A stretch of 64,000 bases of DNA, from NCBI GenBank assembly GCA_964621905.1, contig CAZUNG010000012.1, positions 19,630-83,629 of the forward strand, written 5' to 3'. Within the stretch, counting starts at the first letter, position 1, and the number at the start of each line of letters is the position of its first letter. Under the pieces are notes generated by a model. That model saw nothing but the letters and a program-made list of their open reading frames with translations. It had not been told where the DNA came from and ran no database searches. The stretch comes from Ruminococcus_G sp964621905 (GTDB lineage Bacteria > Bacillota > Clostridia > Lachnospirales > Lachnospiraceae). Made by a program: the position numbers and the translations under genes. Positions 52,420 to 61,244 of this stretch are shown piece by piece.

Positions 52420-53102
52420 GAGTCACTCCTCAGCACATAACCGCTGCCCCGAACCGTATGAATCAGCTTCTGATCAAACCCGTCATCCAGCTTCCTTCTC
52501 AGATATCTGATATAGACGTCAATCATATTGGAGCCGCCCATATAATCATAATTCCAGACGTGCTCTTCAATATTTCGCCTTGACAGAACCGTGCCCTGAT
52601 TCCTTATCATATATTCCAAAACGGCATACTCTCTCGATGAGAGCTCAATCAGTCTTCCCGCACGCCGCACCTGGTGACTCTTAGTATCCACTTCCAGATC
52701 TGCCGCTTCCAGCACATTGACCTCACCGGAGACCTCACCGGATGTCTGACGCCGTATCATCACGCGTATTCTGGCCAGCAGTTCCTCAAACGCAAACGGT
52801 TTCACCAGATAGTCATCCGCACCGATATCCAGTCCATTCACCCGATCCTGGATGCTGTCCTTTGCCGTCAGCAAAAGTACCGGTGTGCTGTTGCCCGCCG
52901 CACGCATACTTTTTAATATTTCCAGGCCCGATATCCCTGGCAGCATAATATCCAAAACAATCGCGTCGTATGCTGTCACTTCTATATAATCCAGGGCCTC
53001 TTGTCCGTCCTGGCAGGCATCCACACTGTAATGCTCCTTCTGTAATCTTTTCTTTATAATGTCCAGCAGATGTATCTCATCTTCAACAACTAACAGTCTC
53101 AT
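52416..53102 (-). CDS. OmpR-family response regulator
   Basis: 228 aa. Receiver domain with phospho-acceptor in VLDIMLPGISG and conserved Lys in YLVKPF, and an OmpR winged helix with SSREYAVLEYMIRNQGTVLSR and DVYIRYLRRKL. AAAGGAGG precedes the ATG. Divergent from the lipoprotein gene at 53249, whose promoter has 11-bp direct repeats suited to an OmpR-type dimer. Confidence 0.95.
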   Translation of the reverse strand: MRLLVVEDEIHLLDIIKKRLQKEHYSVDACQDGQEALDYIEVTAYDAIVLDIMLPGISGLEILKSMRAAGNSTPVLLLTAKDSIQDRVNGLDIGADDYLVKPFAFEELLARIRVMIRRQTSGEVSGEVNVLEAADLEVDTKSHQVRRAGRLIELSSREYAVLEYMIRNQGTVLSRRNIEEHVWNYDYMGGSNMIDVYIRYLRRKLDDGFDQKLIHTVRGSGYVLRSDS

Positions 53103-53162
53103 ACATATCCTCCTTTCTGTTATTTTATCACAGTCTGCCTGATTTTAATATTAACAGGAAAA

Positions 53163-53196
53163 CTTTAATGATGCTTTAATGTTTATCCTGTATGAT
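53163..53196 (+). promoter_or_regulatory. Promoter of the lipoprotein gene with direct repeats
   Basis: CTTTAATG repeats at 53163-53170 and 53174-53181, period 11 bp. They overlap the position of the -35 element for the -10 TATGAT (53191-53196). This is a typical site for activation by an OmpR-type regulator. Confidence 0.6.
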
Positions 53197-53248
53197 AAAG
53201 GCACAAACTAAAGAAAGCAGATCATTTTTATTAAGGAGGAATATATTG

Positions 53249-53815
53249 ATGAAAGGCAAAAAAATCTTAGGTGTTACTGTGGTCGCTCTCTTATCCATGA
53301 CCCTGATGGCAGGCTGCGGGGACAACAGCCGCGAAAAGGCCCTGGAGGACCAGGTTTCACAGCTGGAACAGCAGGTTACCGACCTGCAGAATTCGCAGAA
53401 CATTGATGCCGGCAAGAACGATACTGCAGACACAACGGCTGATGATGCAGAGGATACTGAGGACCAGACGGACAATGGATCGGACACTGCAGATAACAGC
53501 GGGCAGAACACAAAAACGATACCATCACTGGAAAAACTCACTTCGTCTGTCAAATCTGTGACAGATAAAGTAAACGCAGCGGCACCAACCGGAACTGATG
53601 ATGAACAGCTGGCTCAGTACCGGACCTTGAAACAGGAAATCGATTCCATCGACCGTGACCTGGATTACTGGGATGATGATGTCGAGAGCCAGTTTGAGCA
53701 GGGTAAGCTGACCCGCGAAGAATACCGCACAAAGGACCGCGCAATTGATGCCCTGGAAGATCAGCTGGATGACAGCGAAGATGATCTGGAAAATCTTTTC
53801 GGTATCGACGATTAG
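53249..53815 (+). CDS. Acidic coiled-coil lipoprotein
   Basis: 188 aa. Lipobox LMAGC (Cys near residue 22), a heptad-like coil (EKALEDQVSQLEQQVTDLQ), an Asp/Thr/Asn-rich spacer, then a helical acidic domain (about 100-188) with DYWDDDVESQFEQGKLTREE. AAGGAGG precedes the ATG at 53249; the frame from 53192 lacks a site. Divergent from a two-component system that probably controls it. Function unknown. Confidence 0.85.
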   Translation: MKGKKILGVTVVALLSMTLMAGCGDNSREKALEDQVSQLEQQVTDLQNSQNIDAGKNDTADTTADDAEDTEDQTDNGSDTADNSGQNTKTIPSLEKLTSSVKSVTDKVNAAAPTGTDDEQLAQYRTLKQEIDSIDRDLDYWDDDVESQFEQGKLTREEYRTKDRAIDALEDQLDDSEDDLENLFGIDD

Positions 53816-53830
53816 TAAAAGACCTTCCAA

Positions 53831-53864
53831 AAGCTGCAGTGTCAGAGGAACACTGCAGCTTTTT
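53831..53864 (+). terminator. Terminator of the lipoprotein gene
   Basis: AAGCTGCAGTGT with ACACTGCAGCTT, then TTT; also suits the convergent small gene. Confidence 0.9.
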
Positions 53865-53865
53865 A

Positions 53866-54006
53866 TCATTTTGTCATCAGCTCCATCAAACCTTCCATAC
53901 CGCAGCCTGAAAGAAAATTTTTAAGACCATCTACGATCTCCTCACGTGAATACTTGTGTTCCTCCAGATAATCATCGCTATAGTCGTTGACATGCTCAAA
54001 CTTCAT
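53866..54006 (-). CDS. 46-aa acidic protein downstream of the ABC exporter
   Basis: MKFEHVNDYSDDYLEEHKYS, then EEIVDGLKNFLSGCGMEGLM. AAAGGAG precedes the ATG at 54006; it starts 23 bp after the second ABC subunit on the same strand. No membrane helix or known family is seen. Its position suggests a companion or a small substrate of the exporter, without direct evidence. Confidence 0.65.
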   Translation of the reverse strand: MKFEHVNDYSDDYLEEHKYSREEIVDGLKNFLSGCGMEGLMELMTK

Positions 54007-54029
54007 TTCGCTTCTCCTTTCGCACTTAT

Positions 54030-55934
54030 TTACGCCGTTATGGTATTTCCGGTATACAACTGATAATATCTCCCTTTTTCTTCAAGCAGCTGCTCATGTG
54101 TCCCCCGCTCGATGATCCGTCCCTGTTCCAGCACCATGATGCAGTCGGAATTGCAGACCGTGGAAAGCCGGTGAGCAATCACAAATGTTGTTCTTCCCTG
54201 CATCAGCTTATCCATGCCATCCTGTACGATACGCTCTGTCCGCGTATCGATGGAACTCGTAGCTTCATCCAGAATCAGCACCGGGGGATCGGCAATCGCC
54301 GCCCTGGCAATCGCGATCAACTGACGCTGTCCCTGGCTCAGATTTGCCCCGTCGCCTGTCAGCATCGTCTCATATCCGTCCGGCAGTCTGCGAATAAACC
54401 CGTCTGCATTTGCCAGCCTTGCAGCTGCAATCACTTCGTCCTCCGTCGCATCCAGTTTTCCATAACGAATGTTTTCCATGACGGTACCGGTAAACAGATG
54501 CGTATCCTGCAGCACGATTCCAAGCGAACGGCGCAGATCCGCTTTTTTGATCTTATTGATATTAATACCATCGTAACGGATTTTGCCATCCTGTATATCA
54601 TAAAACCGATTGATCAGATTTGTGATTGTGGTTTTGCCAGCACCGGTAGAGCCCACAAACGCGATCTTCTGCCCCGGTGTGGCAAACAGGTTTACGTTGT
54701 GAAGTACCGTTTTTTCTTTTTGATAACCAAAGTCAACATCATCAAAGACAACATCTCCCTTTAATTCCACATAATCCACAGTACCATCCGACTGGTGAAC
54801 ATGTTTCCATGCCCACAGTCCGGTTCTCTCTTTTGCTTCCTCAAGCCCCTTTGGGGTTTGTTCTGCATTTACAAGCGTCACATAGCCATCATCGAGCTCC
54901 GGGATCTCGTCCATCATCTTAAATACCCGGTTTGCGCCCGCCATGGCCATGACAATGGCATTGAGCTGCTGGCTGACCTGATTGATCGGCATGTTAAAGC
55001 TCTTATTAAATGTCAGAAAACTGGCTAACCCGCCCAGTGTAAACCCGCCGATCCCCCCCAGCGCCAGGACTCCCCCCACAATCGCACACGCAACATAGCT
55101 GATGTTGCCCAGCTGAGCGGTGACCGGAGCCAGTACATTTGCAAACGCATTTGCCTTGTCAGCGCTGTCAAACAGCTGATCATTCAGCTTCCCGAAACAT
55201 TCGATGTTCTCTTCCTCGTGACAGAAAACCTTGACGACTTTCTGGCCGTCCATCATTTCTTCAATATATCCGTTCACTGCCCCAAGGTCTTTCTGCTGCT
55301 GTGCAAAATATGCCCCGCTTCTGCCCGCCAGCTTTTTCGTAGCTGCCAGCATAATGGCAACCATAATTATGGTGACCGCTGTCAGAGGGATGTTTAAAAT
55401 CACCATACTGACAAATACACTTACAATTGTGATCGCACTGTTTAACACCTGAGGTAAACTCTGGCTGATCATCTGACGCAGCGTATCGACATCATTCGTG
55501 TAGACTGACATAATATCTCCATGCGCATGCGTATCAAAATACTGAATAGGCAGCTTCTCCATATGAGCAAACAGCTCATCCCGGAAACTCTGAAGCGATG
55601 CCTGTGTTACGTAAACCATAATCCGATTATAGACATATGTTGCCAGGATGCCAACGCCATAAAATCCAGCAACCTTTGCGATAGCTACAGACAATGGTGC
55701 AAAATCGGGATGCTCTGCAGCCAAAAGCGGCGTAATGTAATCATCGATCAGGTTCCGGATAAATAAAGTCCCCTGTACATTGGCAAGAACGCTGACCAAA
55801 ATCAAAAGAAATACCGCAATGAGATAGATCAGGTATCGTTCCATCAGATATTGGATCAATCTGACAAATACCTTCCCTGGGTTTTCTACCTGCGTCTTCC
55901 TGCCTCTTCCTAGATTTCTATTACTCATCGCCAT
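54030..55934 (-). CDS. ABC exporter subunit, canonical ATP site
   Basis: 634 aa. ABC type 1 membrane domain of six helices (about 30-350) then an ATPase domain: Walker A GSTGAGKTT, signature NLSQGQRQ, Walker B LILDEATS with the catalytic Glu. It contains an insert of about 40 residues between the two parts. The ATG at 55934 overlaps the partner stop (TAATG), with AGGTGA 6 nt upstream. Pairs with the next gene as a heterodimeric multidrug-type exporter; substrate unknown. Confidence 0.93.
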   Translation of the reverse strand: MAMSNRNLGRGRKTQVENPGKVFVRLIQYLMERYLIYLIAVFLLILVSVLANVQGTLFIRNLIDDYITPLLAAEHPDFAPLSVAIAKVAGFYGVGILATYVYNRIMVYVTQASLQSFRDELFAHMEKLPIQYFDTHAHGDIMSVYTNDVDTLRQMISQSLPQVLNSAITIVSVFVSMVILNIPLTAVTIIMVAIMLAATKKLAGRSGAYFAQQQKDLGAVNGYIEEMMDGQKVVKVFCHEEENIECFGKLNDQLFDSADKANAFANVLAPVTAQLGNISYVACAIVGGVLALGGIGGFTLGGLASFLTFNKSFNMPINQVSQQLNAIVMAMAGANRVFKMMDEIPELDDGYVTLVNAEQTPKGLEEAKERTGLWAWKHVHQSDGTVDYVELKGDVVFDDVDFGYQKEKTVLHNVNLFATPGQKIAFVGSTGAGKTTITNLINRFYDIQDGKIRYDGININKIKKADLRRSLGIVLQDTHLFTGTVMENIRYGKLDATEDEVIAAARLANADGFIRRLPDGYETMLTGDGANLSQGQRQLIAIARAAIADPPVLILDEATSSIDTRTERIVQDGMDKLMQGRTTFVIAHRLSTVCNSDCIMVLEQGRIIERGTHEQLLEEKGRYYQLYTGNTITA

Positions 55935-57685
55935 TACCATTCACCTGCGCTTTCATCAAAGTCACCGCTTCCGCCTGTCTGAGATTCATACACCTCACGG
56001 TAAATGGCGTTGGACAAAAGCAGCTCTTCATGAGTGCCAAACCCACTGATCCTTCCGTCGTCCATTACAATGATGCGGTCCGCCTTCTCGACGCTCGCGA
56101 TCCGCTGTGCAATGATCAGTTTTGTGGTGTCCGGAATCTCTTTTGCAAAAGCCCTGCGTATCTTTGCGTCTGTTGCGGTATCCACTGCACTGGTACTGTC
56201 ATCCAGTATCAGTACCTTCGGCTTTTTCAGGAGTGCTCTGGCAATACACAGTCTCTGTTTCTGGCCGCCGGACACATTCGCACCGCCCTGCTCGATATAT
56301 GTCTCATATTTCTTTGGCATTTTCTGGATAAACTCGTCCGCACACGCAAGGATACACGCTCTCCTGCACGTCTCCTCGTCTGCCTCCTTATCCCCCCAGC
56401 GCAGATTTTCTAAAATAGTTCCCGCAAACAGCACGTTTTTCTGCAGCACAACAGAGACCTCATTCCGAAGTGTTTCCATATCGTAACTTTTCACATCTTT
56501 TCCCCCGACAAGTACTTGTCCTGAGGTCACATCATAAAGTCTGCTGATCAGATTGACAAGACTCGTTTTCGCACTCCCCGTCCCTCCGATGATACCGATT
56601 GTCTCACCCGAAGCGATCGAAAGATTGATATTCTTCAGTACTGCTTCCTCACTGCCTTCGCGGTAGGCAAAGTCCACATTTTTAAATTCAATACTGCCGT
56701 TTGTCACCTCATAATCCGGATTCTCAGGATTGACAAGATTACTTTTTTCATTTAAAACTTCTGCAATACGCCTCGCACTGGCAAGACTCATGGAGATCAT
56801 AACAAATACCATCGACAGCATCATCAGACTCATCAGGATATTCATACAGTATGCAAGCAGGCTCATCAGCTGTCCGGTCGTCAGGGTCGTTCCCACAATC
56901 ATTTTTGCTCCGATCCAGCTGATCAGCAGGATACACCCATAGACCGTAAACTGCATGAGCGGAGGCGTCACCATCAGCCTGTTCTCCGCCTTCATAAAAA
57001 GATCGTAGATATGTCTGCTGGCTTTTTTAAATTTCGATGTTTCATAATCTTCCCTGACATACGCTTTCACAACTCGGATCGCCGAAACATTCTCCTGTAC
57101 CGAAGCATTCATATCATCATATTTGGGAAATGCCTGCTGAAAGTATTTCGATGCACTGTTCATAATAAAATACAGGCAGATTCCCAGCAAAAGGACTGCT
57201 CCCAGATAGATGCTCGCCAGCTTCACATTGATCGTATACGCCATCGCCATGGCGCAGACCAGGCTTGCCGGAGCTCTCGTACACATCCTTAGGATCATCT
57301 GATAAGAGTTCTGCATGTTTGTGACATCGGTCGTCATCCTCGTCACCAGTCCCGCCGTACTGAATTTATCGATATTGGCAAAGGAAAATGACTGAATATT
57401 AGTAAACATGGCCTCCCGCAGGTTGCGCGCAAAGCCGGCGGACGCCTGTGCCCCGTACCTTCCCCCCAGCACCCCGGCCGCCAGACCTCCTGCCGCAGCC
57501 AACACCATGTATCCGCCTACTGCGTAAATATGCCGGATATTTCCCGCATTTACACCGTCATCGATGATAGAAGCCATCAAAAGCGGGATCACCGTCTCCA
57601 TCACAACTTCCAGGATCATAAATACAGGCGTCAGGATCGATACCTTTTTAAATTCTTTAATTTGTGCTCCTAATGTTTTAAGCAT
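55934..57685 (-). CDS. ABC exporter subunit, degenerate ATP site
   Basis: 583 aa: six membrane helices, then an ATPase domain. Walker A reads GGTGSAKTS (Ala for the third Gly), signature NVSGGQKQRL, and Walker B LILDDSTS has Asp where the catalytic Glu belongs. One degenerate site is the mark of heterodimeric exporters such as BmrCD or TM287/288. The ATG at 57685 has AAGGAG 9 nt upstream. Confidence 0.93.
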   Translation of the reverse strand: MLKTLGAQIKEFKKVSILTPVFMILEVVMETVIPLLMASIIDDGVNAGNIRHIYAVGGYMVLAAAGGLAAGVLGGRYGAQASAGFARNLREAMFTNIQSFSFANIDKFSTAGLVTRMTTDVTNMQNSYQMILRMCTRAPASLVCAMAMAYTINVKLASIYLGAVLLLGICLYFIMNSASKYFQQAFPKYDDMNASVQENVSAIRVVKAYVREDYETSKFKKASRHIYDLFMKAENRLMVTPPLMQFTVYGCILLISWIGAKMIVGTTLTTGQLMSLLAYCMNILMSLMMLSMVFVMISMSLASARRIAEVLNEKSNLVNPENPDYEVTNGSIEFKNVDFAYREGSEEAVLKNINLSIASGETIGIIGGTGSAKTSLVNLISRLYDVTSGQVLVGGKDVKSYDMETLRNEVSVVLQKNVLFAGTILENLRWGDKEADEETCRRACILACADEFIQKMPKKYETYIEQGGANVSGGQKQRLCIARALLKKPKVLILDDSTSAVDTATDAKIRRAFAKEIPDTTKLIIAQRIASVEKADRIIVMDDGRISGFGTHEELLLSNAIYREVYESQTGGSGDFDESAGEW

Positions 57686-57794
57686 TCTGCAAAACTCCTT
57701 TTCTGTGCAGTAAAAAACTACACATGATAACATCACATCATACGTATACCAATTCTATCACAATTCATTTTTATTGCACAGCTCCTTTTATAAA

Positions 57795-57830
57795 ACAAAA
57801 ACCGTTGAAAATGCAATACATTTTCAACGG
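57795..57830 (-). terminator. Terminator of the zinc-uptake operon
   Basis: CCGTTGAAAATG with CATTTTCAACGG and a 5-nt loop, followed on the - strand by TTTTTGTTTT. The permease stop codon lies in the stem. Confidence 0.9.
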
Positions 57831-58615
57831 CGTATTTTTTTCAGCAGTACGGCAGCTATAAAACACACAACCCCGATCAGAACGATTGTACCTCCCGGTT
57901 TTAATCCTGTATAATACGACAATGTCAGCCCGGCAACTGTCGAAAGTATGGCAAACCCAACGGCCCATAAAAGCACAAAGCGATAGCTCTTTCCCACCTG
58001 CATTCCACAGGCCACAGGCACCACCAGCATGGAGGAGACAATCAGCGTTCCAACCGTTCTGGATGCAATGGAGATGGTAAGGGCTGTCAGGACGGTGAAG
58101 ATAAAATTCACGGTCTTAACAGGAACTCCGGAAATCCTCGCTGCATTTTCATCAAATCCGATATAAAACAACTCCTTGTACAAGAGAAGCACAGCCGCCA
58201 GAACGACAGCGCTGACCAGGCAGACCATCACCATCTCACCCGTGCTGATGGATACAATGCTTCCGAACAAAAAACTGTTAAAATTCGCACTGTTTTTTAC
58301 GAACCCTGACAGCACCCCGGCCAGGCCGATGCCGGCCGACATGACAATAGCAATCGCCATCTCCGAGTAACGCGGAAGTTTTTTCCGGATTGCTTCTATA
58401 CTAAGAGCTGCTATGATACACAGGATACCTGCCCCCAGCACCGGATTGATGCCGAGCAGCAGCCCCGCCGCCACGCCGGCTAGCGATGAATGTGACAGTG
58501 CATCTCCGATCATAGACATTCTTTTCAGTACAATTGTGATTCCGATGCATGGGGTGATGACCGCCAGCAGAATGCCGACAATAAATGCCCGCTGCATAAA
58601 TCCATATTCCAGCAT
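57824..58615 (-). CDS. znuB: Zinc/manganese ABC permease ZnuB
   Basis: 263 aa, about eight membrane helices, ABC-3 family: GDALSHSSLAGVAAGLLLG and DENAARISGVPV are family signatures. Imports metal with ZnuC and ZnuA. I start at the ATG at 58615, two bases after the znuC stop; the frame upstream to 58675 lies inside znuC. Last gene of zur-znuA-znuC-znuB. Confidence 0.92.
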   Translation of the reverse strand: MLEYGFMQRAFIVGILLAVITPCIGITIVLKRMSMIGDALSHSSLAGVAAGLLLGINPVLGAGILCIIAALSIEAIRKKLPRYSEMAIAIVMSAGIGLAGVLSGFVKNSANFNSFLFGSIVSISTGEMVMVCLVSAVVLAAVLLLYKELFYIGFDENAARISGVPVKTVNFIFTVLTALTISIASRTVGTLIVSSMLVVPVACGMQVGKSYRFVLLWAVGFAILSTVAGLTLSYYTGLKPGGTIVLIGVVCFIAAVLLKKIRR

Positions 58616-58617
58616 AC

Positions 58618-59283
58618 TCAACGTTCTATCACCTGCCCTTCCTCCATATGATAAATCCGGCTGATACCTCTGCATTCCCTCACGGATGCATGTGTCACCA
58701 TCAGAATAGTCACACCTTCCTCCTTGTTTAAGATCTCCAGTTTTTTGTATAATTCTTTTACAGACGCCGCATCAACACCGGTCGTCGGCTCATCCAGCAC
58801 CAAAAGCTTGGGGGCCCCAACCAAAGCCCGTGCCAACATCACACGCTGCTGCTGTCCGCCTGACAATTCTCCTATCTTGCTTTTTTTATATTCTTCCATA
58901 CCGACCCATCGCAGAGCTGCGCCCGCCTGTTGTCTTTGCTTTTTCCCCGGCAGCCGGAATTTTCCGATCTGAGAATATAAATTCGTCAGTACTATCTCCT
59001 CCACCGTAGCCGGAAAAAAGGGATTCATGGAAATGCTGTTTTGTGGAACGTATCCGATTTTATCTGTATGGAACATCTTTTTTGTGTCACTGCCAAACAG
59101 ACAGATGCGTCCCTGCTGCGGTTTCAGCTCCCCCAGCAGCAGTTTTAAAAAAGTACTCTTTCCTGTCCCGTTCTCACCCAGCAGCACAGCATAATCCCCC
59201 TGTGCAACCTGCAGTGAGACGTTATGAAGCACCCGCTCATCCGCATAGGCAAATGAGAGATCACTGATATCAATCACATTCAT
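58618..59283 (-). CDS. znuC: Zinc/manganese ABC ATPase ZnuC
   Basis: 221 aa. Walker A LGENGTGKST, Q-loop YVPQNS, signature LSGGQQQRV, Walker B LLVLDEPTTGVD, switch His in MVTHASV. AAGGAGC precedes the ATG. Lies between znuA and znuB, 15 bp after znuA. Confidence 0.95.
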   Translation of the reverse strand: MNVIDISDLSFAYADERVLHNVSLQVAQGDYAVLLGENGTGKSTFLKLLLGELKPQQGRICLFGSDTKKMFHTDKIGYVPQNSISMNPFFPATVEEIVLTNLYSQIGKFRLPGKKQRQQAGAALRWVGMEEYKKSKIGELSGGQQQRVMLARALVGAPKLLVLDEPTTGVDAASVKELYKKLEILNKEEGVTILMVTHASVRECRGISRIYHMEEGQVIER

Positions 59284-59298
59284 ACTGCTCCTTCTTTC

Positions 59299-60231
59299 CT
59301 ATTTTAATGCGGCCTGAAGCACCTTTAGATTCTCTCTCATTACAGACAGATAATCCTCTCCTGCCTTCAGCTGTTCTTCACTGAGTCCTTCCAGCGGATT
59401 CAGTACCTGTGTTTCTGCACCGATCTCCCGGGCGATTGTCTCCGCCACTTTCGGACTTACCAGTTCCTCAAAAAATATCGTACGCACTTGATTTTCTTTC
59501 GCAAAACGGACAATCTCTTCCATTCTCGCCGGGTCCGGCTCAGAGTCCGGTGCAAGACCTTCGATTCCGATCTGCCGCAAACCGTAAGCATTACACAGAT
59601 AGCCAAAGGCCTCATGCGCAACGATCACATTGCGGTCAGACACTTCTGACAAAGCTGCCGTAAATTCCTGATCCAGTTCATCAAACTTACCAGCGTACGT
59701 TTCATACTGTTTTTTATAATAATCTGCATGATCCGGATCCGCTTTGGTAAAGGCCTCCAGGATGTTGTTCATCTGCACTTTGGCATTCTCAGGATCCAGC
59801 CAGACGTGCGGGTCACTCATCTCCTCTGATCCGTCCGAATGCGAATGGTCGCTTTCCAAAAGCGCAATTCCCTGCGAGGCCTCCACCTTAATGAGTTCCT
59901 CGTGATCAAGTGCCCCCACTACATCATCCACCCAGTGCTCCATCCCTGCACCATTATAAATAAAAACTTCTGCCTGTTCCAGGCAGGCGATATCCGTCGG
60001 AGCAGGCTCCCAGTCATGCGGTTCTGTACCCGCAGGAACCAGATTGACCACTTTGACCTTCTCCCCTCCTATTTTAAGGGCAAAATCATACATCGGATAG
60101 AAGCTCGTCACAACGGCGAGCTGGCCTTCTTGTTTTGCCTGTCTGATCTCATCTGAACTGTTTTGACATGCCGTCAGACACACAATGAGGACGGCAAACA
60201 TCAAAATCAGCATAATTTTTCTCTTCATCAT
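59299..60231 (-). CDS. znuA: Zinc-binding lipoprotein ZnuA
   Basis: 310 aa, cluster A-I metal-binding protein. Lipobox LTAC (Cys near residue 22). Metal ligands include GTEPHDWEP, VWLDPEN, IVAHEAFGYL and the C-terminal Asp/Glu region. A short His/Asp-rich loop (DHSHSDG) near residue 128 favours zinc over manganese. It overlaps zur by 4 bp. Confidence 0.93.
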   Translation of the reverse strand: MMKRKIMLILMFAVLIVCLTACQNSSDEIRQAKQEGQLAVVTSFYPMYDFALKIGGEKVKVVNLVPAGTEPHDWEPAPTDIACLEQAEVFIYNGAGMEHWVDDVVGALDHEELIKVEASQGIALLESDHSHSDGSEEMSDPHVWLDPENAKVQMNNILEAFTKADPDHADYYKKQYETYAGKFDELDQEFTAALSEVSDRNVIVAHEAFGYLCNAYGLRQIGIEGLAPDSEPDPARMEEIVRFAKENQVRTIFFEELVSPKVAETIAREIGAETQVLNPLEGLSEEQLKAGEDYLSVMRENLKVLQAALK

Positions 60232-60677
60232 GGCTCCTTGTTCTCTTCACTGCACGTTTGGCAATAACCGAAGATTTCTATTTTATGGCCTGTAATACGA
60301 AATCCGTCTTCATCCAGCCGAATCAGATTCTGTTCAAATGGACACTGTGAGATCAAAATACGCCTGTGACATCCAAGACAAATGGCGTAATGTTCATGAT
60401 CCCCATGATTCCACTGATAATAAGCAATGTCTCCTCCGATCAGAAACGTCTTCGTCACAAGGCTGCGCTCCTCCAGCGCTGTCATAATCCGATATACTGT
60501 AGAAAGCGCATGCCCCTCCTCTTTAGAGTACCGCTCCATCTGCTTATAAATCTGGACCGCAGAAAGGGGAATGTCCGCCTCCATAAGGATCCGGCAGACC
60601 TCTTCCCGCTGCTTTGTTTTTCGAAAGCCATTCGACCATATTTGCCGTTTATGATCTTTATTCTCTTTTTCAAACAT
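60228..60677 (-). CDS. zur: Fur-family regulator, probably Zur
   Basis: 149 aa. Fur fold: winged helix with RKTKQREEVCRILMEA and HALSTVYRIMTALEE, then WNHGDHEHYAICLGCHRR and CQTC, giving two CxxC pairs for structural zinc plus His ligands. Being first in a zinc-uptake operon makes Zur the likely identity. The ATG at 60677 has AAAGGG. It is autoregulated if the palindrome at 60703-60719 is its site. Confidence 0.88.
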   Translation of the reverse strand: MFEKENKDHKRQIWSNGFRKTKQREEVCRILMEADIPLSAVQIYKQMERYSKEEGHALSTVYRIMTALEERSLVTKTFLIGGDIAYYQWNHGDHEHYAICLGCHRRILISQCPFEQNLIRLDEDGFRITGHKIEIFGYCQTCSEENKEP

Positions 60678-60702
60678 GATAATCCCTTTCGTCAAAATGC
60701 AC

Positions 60703-60719
60703 ATGCAAATCATTTGCAT
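60703..60719. promoter_or_regulatory. Candidate Zur operator of the znu operon
   Basis: ATGCAAAT-C-ATTTGCAT, a perfect 8-1-8 palindrome covering the predicted transcription start of zur. It differs from the Bacillus Zur box but has the form of Fur-family sites. Confidence 0.6.
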
Positions 60720-60723
60720 ATAC

Positions 60724-60752
60724 ACTATATAAAATTATTGCCCGTCTGTCAA
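60724..60752 (-). promoter_or_regulatory. Promoter of the zur-znu operon
   Basis: TTGACA (60747-60752), 17-bp spacer, TATAGT (60724-60729). Confidence 0.8.
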
Positions 60753-60772
60753 TGTTTTATACAGGCGGAACA

Positions 60773-60803
60773 ATTTGCAAATCACATCGTAACCCTTTAT
60801 AAT
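60773..60803 (+). promoter_or_regulatory. Promoter of the YgjP-like gene with overlapping palindrome
   Basis: TTGCAA (60775-60780), 17-bp spacer, TATAAT (60798-60803). The 10-bp palindrome ATTTGCAAAT (60773-60782) covers the -35 and repeats the half-site words of the zur operator. Confidence 0.65.
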
Positions 60804-60839
60804 GAAAGATATTTTTCAGATGAATCAGGAGAACATACA

Positions 60840-61244
60840 ATGAATACCTATTATAAACTGGAAGATGGCCCGCAAAAAGATGCCGTTTACAGGAAGGCAC
60901 GGCAGATTTTCAACAGAAAGGCAGCCTGCTACAGCCGCATCATGGGTGTCACTTACAACCGCATCACGGTTAAAGAACAAAAAACAAGATGGGGAAGCTG
61001 CAGCTCAAAACACAATCTCAATTTCAACTGGCGCCTTTTGCTGGCACCGGATGAAATACAAGACTACGTCATAGTCCACGAACTCGCCCACCTCAAAGAA
61101 ATGAACCATTCAAAAAACTTTTATGCGGTCATTGAGTCCGTTCTGCCAGATTACAAAAGCCGGCAGCTGTGGCTGAGAAAGAACGGATATCTGTTGTTTT
61201 CAATGGCTCCGGACAGTATCCTCTCTCCGGCAGACGATCTCTGA
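60840..61244 (+). CDS. YgjP/SprT-like metal-dependent hydrolase (M48-related)
   Basis: 134 aa. Zinc-metallopeptidase motif HELAHLKEMNHSKNFY (HExxH and a third His), preceded by QKTRWGSCSSKHNLNFNWRL, typical of the DUF45/YgjP family. It is shorter than YgjP (about 160-230 aa). AGGAGAACATACA precedes the ATG. Divergent from zur, so zinc control is possible. Its last 116 bp overlap the DUF1275 gene on the other strand. Confidence 0.88.
   Translation: MNTYYKLEDGPQKDAVYRKARQIFNRKAACYSRIMGVTYNRITVKEQKTRWGSCSSKHNLNFNWRLLLAPDEIQDYVIVHELAHLKEMNHSKNFYAVIESVLPDYKSRQLWLRKNGYLLFSMAPDSILSPADDL

Noticed and set aside
57686..57823. Possible further gene between the ABC exporter and znuB
   Set aside because: The frames there have no ribosome-binding site; the stretch holds the znu terminator and the upstream region of the exporter.
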